Notes under the pieces: generated by a model | What the model saw: the letters and a program-made list of their open reading frames with translations, nothing else | What the model was told of the DNA's origin: nothing | The model's database searches: none | Source: Parapedobacter sp051400755 | Lineage (GTDB): Bacteria > Bacteroidota > Bacteroidia > Sphingobacteriales > Sphingobacteriaceae | Direction: 5' to 3' | DNA: 64,000 bases | NCBI RefSeq assembly: GCF_051400755.1 | Contig: NZ_JBLFFL010000010.1 | Coordinates: 1-64,000, forward strand | Shown here: positions 36,326-45,376 of the stretch, piece by piece | Numbering within the stretch: position 1 is the stretch's first letter | Layout: the number at the start of each line of letters is the position of its first letter | Program-made: the position numbers and the translations under genes

Positions 36326-37927
36326 CTAGTATCCGGGATTTTGAATCAAACCTGGTTCTACCTTTAAGCTATTTTCATGAAATGGCCATAGGTAGTTGTG
36401 CGAGGTAAACGAGCGATCCTCTATTTTGAGTGTACGTTTCTGCCCGTCCACCATGCGGGTATGCCCCAATGCCGGTTGGTTCAAGACACTTTCCGCAATT
36501 CCCCAGCGTAATATGTCGTCATACCTAAGGCCCTCACCCGCAAACTCAATCCTCCGCTCGTTCCTGATCAGTTCAATCCATTGCTCTTGGGTGTAGGCAT
36601 CATATTGTGGCAACGTGACATCGGCCGCTGACATATCCAGACCTGCCCTTGTCCTTACCTGGTTGATGCAGTTTTTGGCCAGGTCGTCAATATCATTCAT
36701 CATGATTTTGGCTTCTGCGTAGGTCAGCAGGACTTCCGCGTAACGCAACAGGCCGAAGTCAAAATTTCCACCATTCCGGAACACATCCGTCTCGGATACA
36801 AACTTTTTGAACCAGTACCCGGATTTGCTCGCGCGCTGATTTTCATAGTACATGGGATTGTTCGTGTTATAGACGTCTATTTGCTCTCCGTAGAACATAT
36901 CGCCATGGCCCATGATACTCGCCTCGTACCGGGGATCCCTGTTCAAATTCGGATCAAGCTCGTACTCTTCCATCGTATGGTAAGGACAATTGTCAATCGG
37001 GTTGCCCTGCATGGTCCAATATGAATCCACCAGGGATTTCAACGGCACAACAAAGGATTCCCCATTCCCCGTCCGGAAATGCGGCCCCAGATCCCTGAAG
37101 CTGTTCGTTGCACTGTTGTCATGGCTAGACATATCAAAGTGCATGATGAACTCGTTGTTGGAGGAGGCACCTTCATACTGGAACAGGTCTTCATAATTGG
37201 GGTACAGGGAGTAGTTGCCACTATCCATGATTTCCTTTGCCAAGCGCGCAGCCAGTTCATATCGTCCGTCATAGAGGGCATATCGCATAGCCAATGCCTT
37301 GAGCGAATACCGATTGAACATGTATTTATCCGATGTATATTCTGCTTCAGGCAAGCGACCAGCTATCTCGTCAGCCAATGGAAACAGGACATTCAGAATT
37401 TCCGCTTTGGGTGTCGGGGGCTGTACGGCATCGGCAATGCCGGCCGGTTCCAAATAAAAGGGCACATTGCCCCATCGGGAAGACAGCTTGAAATAGTGCC
37501 ATACCCGTAGCGCCTCCAATATACCTTTGTATTTGGTCCGGACGGATTCGTCCTCCACATAGGGCACATCGACATTGGCAATGAATGTGTTCAGCCGGCC
37601 CAGATGCTTCATTTGTAACTCATAGTAATACAAAAACGCCTGGGTATTGCTGTTGATATTGCCATTTGCAATACGTTGATGATGATGCCCTTCTACCCTG
37701 CTATAGGCATTATCCGATTTCCCGTCTTCCATGTAAAACAAGGTCTGATGGACACCGGGATTGGTGAAAACATCCAGGTAGCTGCTATAGACCACGCGCC
37801 GTAAATCCTCTTCCGTATTAAAAAACTCCACAAATGAGGTAGCCGTAGGGTCTGTTTTATCCAGAAACTCCTCACATCCGGTCATGGTGGATGCCGCAAG
37901 TACTAAAATCAATAATCGCTTCTTCAT
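36326..37927 (-). CDS. SusD/RagB-family glycan-binding lipoprotein (pair 2)
   Basis: A 533-residue SusD-like lipoprotein with lipobox TMTGC. N-terminal CEEFLDKTDPTATSF and the RRIEFAGEGLRYDDILRWGI C-terminal signature identify the family. The gene starts 22 bases after the susC2 stop, the usual tight SusC-SusD pairing. It shares family motifs but little obvious sequence with the other SusD in the window, so the two pairs likely bind different glycans. Confidence 0.88.
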   Translation of the reverse strand: MKKRLLILVLAASTMTGCEEFLDKTDPTATSFVEFFNTEEDLRRVVYSSYLDVFTNPGVHQTLFYMEDGKSDNAYSRVEGHHHQRIANGNINSNTQAFLYYYELQMKHLGRLNTFIANVDVPYVEDESVRTKYKGILEALRVWHYFKLSSRWGNVPFYLEPAGIADAVQPPTPKAEILNVLFPLADEIAGRLPEAEYTSDKYMFNRYSLKALAMRYALYDGRYELAARLAKEIMDSGNYSLYPNYEDLFQYEGASSNNEFIMHFDMSSHDNSATNSFRDLGPHFRTGNGESFVVPLKSLVDSYWTMQGNPIDNCPYHTMEEYELDPNLNRDPRYEASIMGHGDMFYGEQIDVYNTNNPMYYENQRASKSGYWFKKFVSETDVFRNGGNFDFGLLRYAEVLLTYAEAKIMMNDIDDLAKNCINQVRTRAGLDMSAADVTLPQYDAYTQEQWIELIRNERRIEFAGEGLRYDDILRWGIAESVLNQPALGHTRMVDGQKRTLKIEDRSFTSHNYLWPFHENSLKVEPGLIQNPGY

Positions 37928-37949
37928 GAGTATTCGATTTAAAATGCAA

Positions 37950-40856
37950 TCAATAAATAGAGGCCTTCAATCCAAGGCTGTAAATGGCCATTCTCGGGTA
38001 ATTACCGTTTCCTCCGTCACGTTCCGGCTCCAGCCCTTCCCAACGCGTAAACGTGATGGCATCCTGTGCATTGACATAGACATTCAGATTCTGGATACCT
38101 TTGCCGACACCGGGCAATGAGTAGCCCAGCTGAAGCGTTTTGATACGGAAGAACGATGCGTCACTCAACCAGACATCACTCAGCACCGCGTTCGAGCTGG
38201 CACCAGTCCAAACCCTCGGAAAACGGTTGGCCGTGCTTCCGGGTGTCCACCGATTATCGGCATAGTATTGCCTCGGCGCTCCCAGGCTATTGTTAGAGCC
38301 GTCCATCAGTACCGGGTATCCCTCCATCCCATTCAATCTGCCAGTGCGCTGGCCTACACCCTGGCCCAAGACGCTGAGATTCCATCGTTTGTAAGTGACG
38401 TTCATATTGATGGAAAAATTCATGTGGGGAAACGGATCACCGAGATCTACCTTATCTTCATCGTTGATGATCCCGTCTCCGTTTTGATCTACATAACGGA
38501 TGTCTCCCGGGAGCGTGTTCGGCAATTTAGCTGCGGTGTTGTTTACCTCTTCCTGGGTCTGAAAGAAGCCATTGCTTTGGTAACCATAGAAATTGTCGAT
38601 TGCGATACCCCGATACCAGATCTTGTCCGTGTTGTCTTTGAAAATGAGGGTATCTGAGGTCGTATATCCCGCTTTCAGTACCCGATTCCGATTGTCAAAG
38701 AGCATTCCTCCAATGGTATAAGAGAAATCGCCTACCTGATCACTCCAAGAAGCCGACACCTCCCATCCTTTGTTTTCCACCTCTCCGATATTGATCGAAG
38801 ACGTCAGGTAGTAAGATCCTGTCAAGGGCGGTACGGGAAATTCAGAATAAATCAAGTCATACGAATGTTTGTGATAGACCTCGGCCGTCAGATTCAACTT
38901 GTTGTTTAGGGCTGTAACATCCACACCGATATTACGCTGCTTTTGCTTTTCCCAAGAAAAATCGGGGTTGGGAACCCGCATCATCCATCCCCAGGTATTG
39001 ACGATTTCCTGCCAGAGATAAGGGTTTACGTTTTCATTACCGATGAGTCCGTATGAAAACCTGAACTTCAGGTTCGTTATCGCTCCATTATCCCGCAAGC
39101 CCGAAAGAAACCCTTCATTATGTGCGTTCCAGGCAAATGCTGCGGAAGGGAAAAAGCCCCACCTGTTTCCGGGTGCAAATTTGCTGCTGCCATCACCCCG
39201 TGCGGTCACCTCCAACAGGTAACGGTTGTCCAGGGAATAATTCAGTTTTCCAAAAAAAGAAGCTTTAGCTATTTCCCGGTAATCCGTATAGTTGTAGTCC
39301 ATTACTTCGGTTCCGGCAACTAAATACAGTTTATCCTTGTCTTTGCGGAGGTTTCGTTCGTAGTTGATATTCGCCCGCGCGGTGATCTGGCTTTCGCTCA
39401 CGCCTTGTGTCGCCCCAACGGCGTTCCCCCAGGTCGTGACGGGTCGGCCATCACCATCAAAAAACTTGAATGTTTCCCGCTTGAATTTATCCGCTGATTT
39501 GTTGATGAGATAGGACACATTGGCATCGATATGCAGGTTATCATTGATGTAATACCTCGGCCTCAAATTGATCGTACTTCTGTCATGCAAGTAGTTCTGT
39601 ACCCCACCGCGTTCGATGGACGCCATCGGATTCAGGTTGTTGTGCAACATGTAGTGATCAGGCAGATCCGACTCGTAATAAATGGATTGAGTTGGGTTCA
39701 TCCGCCAGGCAATCTGATACAAGCCATGTCCGTCGTTATTCGCATATAAACGGTCTACCTGCAGACGATGCGCATAAAAATCGGCCAGCAAGACAAACTT
39801 GTCCGCAATGTTTACATTGGTATTAAACCGGGCGCTGAATTTATCCGTTCCTTCAACCGTGTTCAATCCATTCTCCGCAATATAACCCAGCATCAGATTA
39901 AAGGTGCCTACACCACCCCCGCCGGAGATACTGGCAGACAAGTTGTTGGACGATGCCCGGCGTTGCATCACTTCATCCAGCCAGTTTGTGTTTGCATACT
40001 GGCCCTGTTCGGCATTTTCGATATCCGAACCGGTGTACAGCAGCGATTGCCCTTGCATAGTACGGGCTTCATTATTAAGCCGCATATAATCCGCTGAACC
40101 CACGAAATCAGGTAAGTCGATGGGATCATTGACTGCACTCCAAGCGTGGACATCCACTTTGAACTGGCCGGTGGTTCCGCGCTCGGTTTCGATAATGACG
40201 ACCCCGTTTGCACCACGTGAACCATACATCGCCGCCGATGCGGCATCTTTCAATACGCTGATGCTTTTGATCTGATTGGGGTCAAGGTCTGTCAGGGACT
40301 GCTCCATCCCATCCACGATCACCAACGGCGCCGCATTTTGCAGTGTACTGATCCCCCGGATGGAGATGGTACCCGGCACACTGCCCGGCAAATTGTTGCC
40401 CTGCATCAACGTGACGCCCGGCAGCGTACCACTGAACGCCTCTTCCATTTTGAAAATCGGCCGTGACTTGGTACGGGTCATATCCAGTTCGGCAATGGAA
40501 GACGCTAAGTGCTGCCGCTCCACCGTGTTATAACCCACCACAAGCACTTCATCAATGGTCTCGCTCTCTGCTACCAACACGACGTCGATACGGGTCTCGC
40601 CTTTTGTGGTTCGCTCCGCATCTGCATAACCAATCATACTGAATATCAGCGTGGCTTCATCGTCGAGAGTCAGTTGATAGTGTCCATCGTCGTCGGTAGT
40701 GGTACCGACATTCGACCCTTTGACCAAAATATTAGCCGCGGGAATTGGTTTTCCATCGGCATCTGAAACCGTTCCCTGCACAGTCCGCTGCTGGGCATGT
40801 GCTATGGCCGATGAAAATAAAACAGCCAACAGGGCTGTAATCATAAATTTGTTCAT
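37950..40856 (-). CDS. SusC/RagA-family TonB-dependent transporter (pair 2)
   Basis: A 968-residue SusC-type transporter. The signal peptide is MNKFMITALLAVLFSSAIAHAQ. A carboxypeptidase-like domain (VQGTVSDADGKPIPAANILV), TonB box region (IDEVLVVGYNTVERQHLASS), plug (TISIRGISTLQNAAPLVIVDG) and barrel follow. The ATG at 40856 is chosen; the frame opens two codons earlier with a TTG. It is the first gene of the PUL-like block. Module B (41101-41160) is its likely promoter, implying a leader of about 240 bases. Confidence 0.88.
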   Translation of the reverse strand: MNKFMITALLAVLFSSAIAHAQQRTVQGTVSDADGKPIPAANILVKGSNVGTTTDDDGHYQLTLDDEATLIFSMIGYADAERTTKGETRIDVVLVAESETIDEVLVVGYNTVERQHLASSIAELDMTRTKSRPIFKMEEAFSGTLPGVTLMQGNNLPGSVPGTISIRGISTLQNAAPLVIVDGMEQSLTDLDPNQIKSISVLKDAASAAMYGSRGANGVVIIETERGTTGQFKVDVHAWSAVNDPIDLPDFVGSADYMRLNNEARTMQGQSLLYTGSDIENAEQGQYANTNWLDEVMQRRASSNNLSASISGGGGVGTFNLMLGYIAENGLNTVEGTDKFSARFNTNVNIADKFVLLADFYAHRLQVDRLYANNDGHGLYQIAWRMNPTQSIYYESDLPDHYMLHNNLNPMASIERGGVQNYLHDRSTINLRPRYYINDNLHIDANVSYLINKSADKFKRETFKFFDGDGRPVTTWGNAVGATQGVSESQITARANINYERNLRKDKDKLYLVAGTEVMDYNYTDYREIAKASFFGKLNYSLDNRYLLEVTARGDGSSKFAPGNRWGFFPSAAFAWNAHNEGFLSGLRDNGAITNLKFRFSYGLIGNENVNPYLWQEIVNTWGWMMRVPNPDFSWEKQKQRNIGVDVTALNNKLNLTAEVYHKHSYDLIYSEFPVPPLTGSYYLTSSINIGEVENKGWEVSASWSDQVGDFSYTIGGMLFDNRNRVLKAGYTTSDTLIFKDNTDKIWYRGIAIDNFYGYQSNGFFQTQEEVNNTAAKLPNTLPGDIRYVDQNGDGIINDEDKVDLGDPFPHMNFSINMNVTYKRWNLSVLGQGVGQRTGRLNGMEGYPVLMDGSNNSLGAPRQYYADNRWTPGSTANRFPRVWTGASSNAVLSDVWLSDASFFRIKTLQLGYSLPGVGKGIQNLNVYVNAQDAITFTRWEGLEPERDGGNGNYPRMAIYSLGLKASIY

Positions 40857-40897
40857 AATCAATGTATAACTATTTTCATATTAGTATCTTAGGTTAC

Positions 40898-40915
40898 TTG
40901 CCTTGAAGCAGGCAA
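40898..40915 (-). other. Hairpin in the susC2 leader
   Basis: TTGCCT (40898-40903) and AGGCAA (40910-40915) pair perfectly around a 6-base loop. If transcription starts near module B, the hairpin would sit about 42 bases before the susC2 ATG in the mRNA leader. It could affect translation or bind a small RNA; no function is known. Confidence 0.3.
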
Positions 40916-41100
40916 TTCAACCGATTAATTTTTCCTGGTGAGTCATGCACTAATACATACAGCGGCCTCCTTTCTTGTTAAGCAACCAACATACCCATCC
41001 CATCCATTACGATGGTATAGATTGAAGACATTCCTGCCTTCGCTATATTTTCCTCAAGTTAATCAGGGTGATTCATTGGTTTTGCCAGACTACAAGCACG

Positions 41101-41160
41101 ACACGAAGCTACAATATTGTTATAAACTACAAAAACTTTTTTTATTTTTTTATAAAAGAT
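41101..41160 (-). promoter_or_regulatory. Promoter module B upstream of susC2
   Basis: The copy of module A in front of susC2. On the minus strand an identical A-rich tract (ATAAAAAAATAAAAAAAGTTT) is followed by TTTTTG in the -33 position, an 18-base spacer and TAGCTTCG at the -7 position. The -33 is better and the -7 worse than in module A. The gene-free stretch 40863-41665 also holds a leader hairpin, an operator-like repeat at 41336-41371 and a terminator at 41598-41631. Confidence 0.55.
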
Positions 41161-41335
41161 TATACAATTAACACCATTTAAAATAATACACACACTTCTT
41201 TAATAAAAATATAATGACGCTTTACGGATAGGTTTACCGTAAATGATTAATTTGTAATTAATCAAAGAATTTCGAGACCCGCAATATTATCGTCCTAAGA
41301 AAGAAAAAAAGCAGATCAAAAACGCTCCGAAGTCT

Positions 41336-41371
41336 CTTTCCAAACTTTCCGAAGAAACTTTGGAAAGTTTC
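41336..41371. promoter_or_regulatory. Nested inverted repeats, operator candidate
   Basis: The 36 bases contain three interlocking repeats: CTTTCCAAA/TTTGGAAAG (14-base spacer), AAACTTTCC/GGAAAGTTT (11-base spacer), and GAAACTTT-GG-AAAGTTTC at 41354-41371. They share the core CTTTCC/GGAAAG. The site lies about 480 bases upstream of susC2 and 725 bases upstream of the ROK gene. A repressor dimer or tetramer site is plausible; the ROK protein is the nearest candidate. Confidence 0.4.
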
Positions 41372-41597
41372 CCCAGTGAAAATTATTTTCCACCCCGGTG
41401 AGTTTTCGGATTTTGCCCATCATTATCGGCCCGGAAGCGTGGAGGTTTCAGGCGCATCCTTTTTTCGGGGCCAAAGAAGCGCTGTGAGTCCTTTAAATTC
41501 TAAGTGGTTAAAACCTTCACTGGAAAAATGAAATCAATACACGAGATGTGTTTATTTTTTATCCTTATATGATATCTGCATTTCGCAATGCAAACTA

Positions 41598-41631
41598 AAA
41601 GGCCATCCCGAAATATTTCGGGATGGCCTTT
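41598..41631. terminator. Perfect 34-base palindrome, likely terminator of the decayed gene
   Basis: Arms AAAGGCCATCCCGAAA (41598-41613) and TTTCGGGATGGCCTTT (41616-41631) pair at all 16 positions with only TA between. The outer A/T ends make it usable on both strands. It lies 34 bases beyond the stop of the gene remnant on the minus strand. Confidence 0.75.
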
Positions 41632-41665
41632 CAAATATACTGGCCTACCGACTATCGATTCCCAG

Positions 41666-41943
41666 CTACTCCTTCGTAAATCGGAAATTGGCAAAATAAT
41701 AAACCATGTCACTGGGCGGTTCGAATGTCAATGATGGTTCCCCGCCGACATTTATGACGATGACCCTGTTATGCTTACCAAGTGCAGTGGACAGATCAAT
41801 GGTGACCTCTGTCCACTTTTGAAGGTCATTATCGGCTATTTTGAAGTCATCAGCATTAGGCGCCCAATATTCCTGTCCGAAACTGCTCTCACTGCCAAAC
41901 GCCCACGGTAGCACAAAGGTAAACGACGACCAAAACTTTTTTT
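41666..41943 (-). pseudogene. 5'-truncated remnant, C-terminal end of an exported carbohydrate-related protein
   Basis: About 91 codons remain open to a stop codon just upstream (41942-41944). They have no normal start, only a GTG at 41914. The text reads like the end of a larger protein: WTEVTIDLSTALGKHNRV is a typical edge strand of a galactose-binding or carbohydrate-binding beta-sandwich, and the frame ends with a strong terminator, as a real gene does. The missing 5' part is not found nearby. A TACCTTTG that would score as a -7 box lies at 41921-41914, but the reading frame crosses it, so it is probably fortuitous. Confidence 0.5.
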
Positions 41944-42094
41944 AGTCGTTTTGCGAAGAAAAGTTTATTTCATGTTTTTTTTATATAAGTGCGGTTATTT
42001 TTATGTTAAATTATGTAAAGTACCTAGATTAGCCACCCTATAAACTTCGTTTACCAGATATTTAACTATTTTTACCTGCCAATCTGAAATCCAT

Positions 42095-43348
42095 ATGAAA
42101 TCTCTTTTTTTTGATAAGCAACGCTTGGACAGCATGTCCAAATTAGAACGGAAAAACTATACCTACCGCCTGAAGCTGGTCAAAGCCATCGTTGAAAATA
42201 ATGGCATGACCAATTCAGAAATACGCGACGAACTCAATATCAGCACCCCAAAATTGTTGACCTTAATTAACAAGCTGGTGGCCGAGGATATCCTTGAACA
42301 AAAAGAAAAAGGGAATTCCATCGGCGGGCGAAAGCCTGTATTGAATAAGATCAAGGATAGTACCCTGCTTATCCTGTGTGTAGAGGTTGAGCGGTTCAAG
42401 GTCAAAATATCAGTGGTAGACAATAACAACAATGTTAAGAACCCGACGATCTACCCATTCCTGTTGACTAAAAATCAGTCCTCGATTGGCGACCTTAATC
42501 AACTTATTTCTGCTTTTGTCGATAGCCATGCGATCGATTGGGCGGCTATTCTCGGTATCGGAATCAGCATGCCGGGCCTTATCCACGACAAGGCGGGCAA
42601 CAACTATACCTACATGATTGGTCAACAGGGGGATACTCCCCTAAACGAACTGTTTTCAGCCCATTTCAACAAACCCGTCGTCATCATCAACGATGTAAAA
42701 AGTGTGGCAACCGCGGAACTGAAGTTTGGCCTTGCGAAAGAACGGAAAGATGTGCTGGTCATTCTCATGGATTGGGGTATTGGGCTGGGCATCATCATGG
42801 ACGGACAGTTGCAGGGCGGAACGGCTGGCTTCTCGGGTGAAATAGGTCACATTCCTTTTGTAGAAGATGGCATGCTCTGCTATTGCGGCAAGCGGGGGTG
42901 TTTGGAGACGGTTGCGTCGGGCATCGCACTGGCCAGGATGGCTAAGGAAGGCATTCAATCGGGACAAGATTCGCTCTTAAATGAGCTTTCTGACCGCGAA
43001 ATCGAGAATATTGAGCCGCACTTGATCATCAATGCCGCTAAACGGGGCGATCAATATGCGATCAGTATCCTATCGTACCTCGGCGAAAAGCTGGGTAAGG
43101 GAATGGCAACGCTGATCCAGCTATTCAACCCCGAACTTATTGTTTTAGGTGGTAAGATTGCCGAAGCCAAGGAATATATTACGATCCCGATTCAGAAGGC
43201 TATCAACACGTATTGCATGCAACCGATACGGGATCTCGTGCATATCGAACTTTCCCAGTTTGGTTCTGAGGCGGGGGCCATCGGCACGGCGCATATCTTT
43301 CTCGATGAATTATTCGATATGCATATTAATCATGTCAATCAAAAGTGA
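42095..43348 (+). CDS. ROK-family transcriptional regulator (NagC/XylR-like)
   Basis: A 417-residue ROK protein. An N-terminal winged helix-turn-helix (about 20-75, NGMTNSEIRDELNISTPKLL) makes it a repressor rather than only a sugar kinase. The ROK domain has GIGISMPGLI, the kinase-type DWGIGLGII and the zinc site GEIGHIPFV...CYCGKRGCLE. Such repressors usually respond to a mono- or amino sugar. It lies divergently from the PUL, with the operator-like repeat between them, and is the best candidate regulator. Its stop overlaps a GTG 4 bases before the next gene's frame begins. Confidence 0.85.
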   Translation: MKSLFFDKQRLDSMSKLERKNYTYRLKLVKAIVENNGMTNSEIRDELNISTPKLLTLINKLVAEDILEQKEKGNSIGGRKPVLNKIKDSTLLILCVEVERFKVKISVVDNNNNVKNPTIYPFLLTKNQSSIGDLNQLISAFVDSHAIDWAAILGIGISMPGLIHDKAGNNYTYMIGQQGDTPLNELFSAHFNKPVVIINDVKSVATAELKFGLAKERKDVLVILMDWGIGLGIIMDGQLQGGTAGFSGEIGHIPFVEDGMLCYCGKRGCLETVASGIALARMAKEGIQSGQDSLLNELSDREIENIEPHLIINAAKRGDQYAISILSYLGEKLGKGMATLIQLFNPELIVLGGKIAEAKEYITIPIQKAINTYCMQPIRDLVHIELSQFGSEAGAIGTAHIFLDELFDMHINHVNQK

Positions 43349-43353
43349 CGACT

Positions 43354-44115
43354 ATGATGACGGAAATAACCACCGCATGGATCAGCCATATCCGGTGGAT
43401 GAACGGGTGGGATGCATTGGAAAGCGCGGCAGCCCTTGGTACTCCGAGAGTATGGTTGGTCAATACACCGGATGCCCATAAACGGTTTTCCGACGATCGG
43501 TATCAAGGTATCTTGAATGAACACGAATTACAGCGGGCGGCTAGGTTCCATCAGGCAACTCATGCTGCGCGTTTTGAAACTGCCCGTATCTTGCTTCGAT
43601 TGCTGATGGCGCGTTCGACAACCGCTGATCCAAAAGCGATCGGTTTTACCGATGGATACCATCATAAACCATTCCTCTCCATGCCTGAAGACACCAATAT
43701 CGAGTTTAATGTGTCTTACACCGAAAATCGGGCGATGATTGGTCTGGCTAGCGGTTATCCCGTGGGGATAGACATCGAGTGGCTGCACCGGCCGTTGGAC
43801 ATTCAGGATATGCTGGAGGCGTGTTTTTCCGACAACGAAATTGCCTTCATTACTTCGCATAAGGAGTCGATGATTTATCGCTTTTTCACGTTATGGACAC
43901 GAAAAGAGGCGATCCTAAAATTAACAGGTGAAGGAATCGGAGAGCACCTTCCGAGGTTTGAAGTACTGGATGGCGCCTGCATGGCCGACAGGAGTATCAC
44001 CGGCGAGCATTCGCCCGATCGCATTTACCTGTACTCCTTTCCGGTAACGGATCAGTATATCGGGTCCTTTGCAACACCCAAACCGGTCGCCGATGTCGCT
44101 TTTTATGTCCTGTAA
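43354..44115 (+). CDS. 4'-phosphopantetheinyl transferase (Sfp type)
   Basis: A 253-residue Sfp/HetI-type enzyme that moves phosphopantetheine from CoA to carrier proteins. The Mg-binding GIDIEW, the acidic FSDNEIAFI and the signature FFTLWTRKEAILKLTGEGI are in their usual order in the second half. The protein starts 5 bases after the ROK stop (ATG at 43354; an in-frame GTG at 43345 would overlap that stop). Its own stop codon abuts the stop of the convergent GT2 gene with no base between. The carrier protein it serves is not in the window. Confidence 0.85.
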   Translation: MMTEITTAWISHIRWMNGWDALESAAALGTPRVWLVNTPDAHKRFSDDRYQGILNEHELQRAARFHQATHAARFETARILLRLLMARSTTADPKAIGFTDGYHHKPFLSMPEDTNIEFNVSYTENRAMIGLASGYPVGIDIEWLHRPLDIQDMLEACFSDNEIAFITSHKESMIYRFFTLWTRKEAILKLTGEGIGEHLPRFEVLDGACMADRSITGEHSPDRIYLYSFPVTDQYIGSFATPKPVADVAFYVL

Positions 44116-45300
44116 CTACGCGTTAATCGGTTTCCGATTCGCTTTCTCCCAAGTCACGCTTTGCGTGCCTTTGAAATAGCGTATCATGCCCGCCAATACC
44201 GCATAGTTCATCACACAGAAATAATATGGGATAAAGGCTGCTTTCAGTTTCAGCGCTTTCCGTTCAAGCAACAAGCCTAAGACAGCCAAGGAATAAAACA
44301 GCAACTGACCATAGAAGAGCGCCGTATACACGTCGCCCGCTCCCCTACTGTACAGCGCCGCATTGACGACAAATACTACTACTAACAAGACCGGCGTGAT
44401 GGTCCACCGCAACACCCGATGGCTGACGTATTGAAAGGTCAATATCGGGTGAATAAACGGATTCAATAGCCGGTTTAGCCATACAATGGATTGGATTCCT
44501 CCGGCTGCTATCCGGATTTTCCGTTTTAACTCCTCGTTCACATTTTCAGAGGCCATTTCGGTTGCGTATGCATTTGGTTCATACACCACGCGATATCCTT
44601 TTTCGGCAATGCGCATCGAGATCATGAAATCATCCAAGACCGTATCCGGCGGTACCGCTTCATATAGGCCGCTTCGGATGCTGAATAGTTCCCCCGCACT
44701 GCCCACCACCGAGTATAACTCGGAGTCCCATTTTTTCAATGTCGATTCATATTTCCAATAAAATCCTTCGCCCGCCGAGCTTGCATCTGCTGATTCATCG
44801 GCATGTACCCGCTTTTCCCCGGCTACAGCACCGATTTTGTCGTCCGCATAGTGCTTGCACACTTCCATTAGGGCTTCTTGGTTAAGGAGCGTATTGGCGT
44901 CCGTGAAAACCACCACATCGGTCGTCACCTGACACATGACCCGATGGATCGCTGCAATCTTGCCCAGCCGTTCCTGAACATGCAGCAGGCGGACCTGCGG
45001 ATAGTTTGCAACAAGCCGGGGGGATTCATCGGCGGAGCCGTCGGTGACGACATAAAAGTGAATTTTTTCTGGTGGATAAGTTAAGGCAAGCGTATTGATT
45101 ATCTTCTGCTCAATGATCAAGGCCTCGTTGTATGCCGCAACGACGACGGAGCAGGATGGAAGCTCGGCAACAGCCGCCGCAGGCGTTTGTCTTGCACGGA
45201 CAAACCATCTTTTAATCGACACTAACCCATACAATACCATTCCATAACCAACGTATGTGTAGAAAACAATAGATAGGCTGATCCAAAAAAATACTTCCAT
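44116..45300 (-). CDS. Membrane GT2 glycosyltransferase
   Basis: A 394-residue GT2 enzyme with an N-terminal helix (residues 3-23), a catalytic domain and three or four C-terminal helices. The catalytic domain has CSVVVAAYNEA, VVTDGSADES, FTDANTLLN (DxN in the DxD place), GELFSIRSGLYE and ELKRKIRIAAGG. The last takes the place of the QxxRW motif. It resembles Bacteroidota polysaccharide synthases outside the main locus. It is flanked by unrelated genes and probably expressed alone. Confidence 0.78.
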   Translation of the reverse strand: MEVFFWISLSIVFYTYVGYGMVLYGLVSIKRWFVRARQTPAAAVAELPSCSVVVAAYNEALIIEQKIINTLALTYPPEKIHFYVVTDGSADESPRLVANYPQVRLLHVQERLGKIAAIHRVMCQVTTDVVVFTDANTLLNQEALMEVCKHYADDKIGAVAGEKRVHADESADASSAGEGFYWKYESTLKKWDSELYSVVGSAGELFSIRSGLYEAVPPDTVLDDFMISMRIAEKGYRVVYEPNAYATEMASENVNEELKRKIRIAAGGIQSIVWLNRLLNPFIHPILTFQYVSHRVLRWTITPVLLVVVFVVNAALYSRGAGDVYTALFYGQLLFYSLAVLGLLLERKALKLKAAFIPYYFCVMNYAVLAGMIRYFKGTQSVTWEKANRKPINA

Positions 45301-45376
45301 CGGTTGATCCTAAAACTCGGACGAATGTAGGCAATTATCTTCTGCCCAATATCACGATGGCTATGCAATTGGCCTC

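Noticed and set aside
41914..41921. TACCTTTG on the minus strand as a promoter of the 41666-41943 frame
   Set aside because: The reading frame continues through it to a stop at 41942-41944, and the encoded text looks like the interior of a larger protein, so the match is probably chance.
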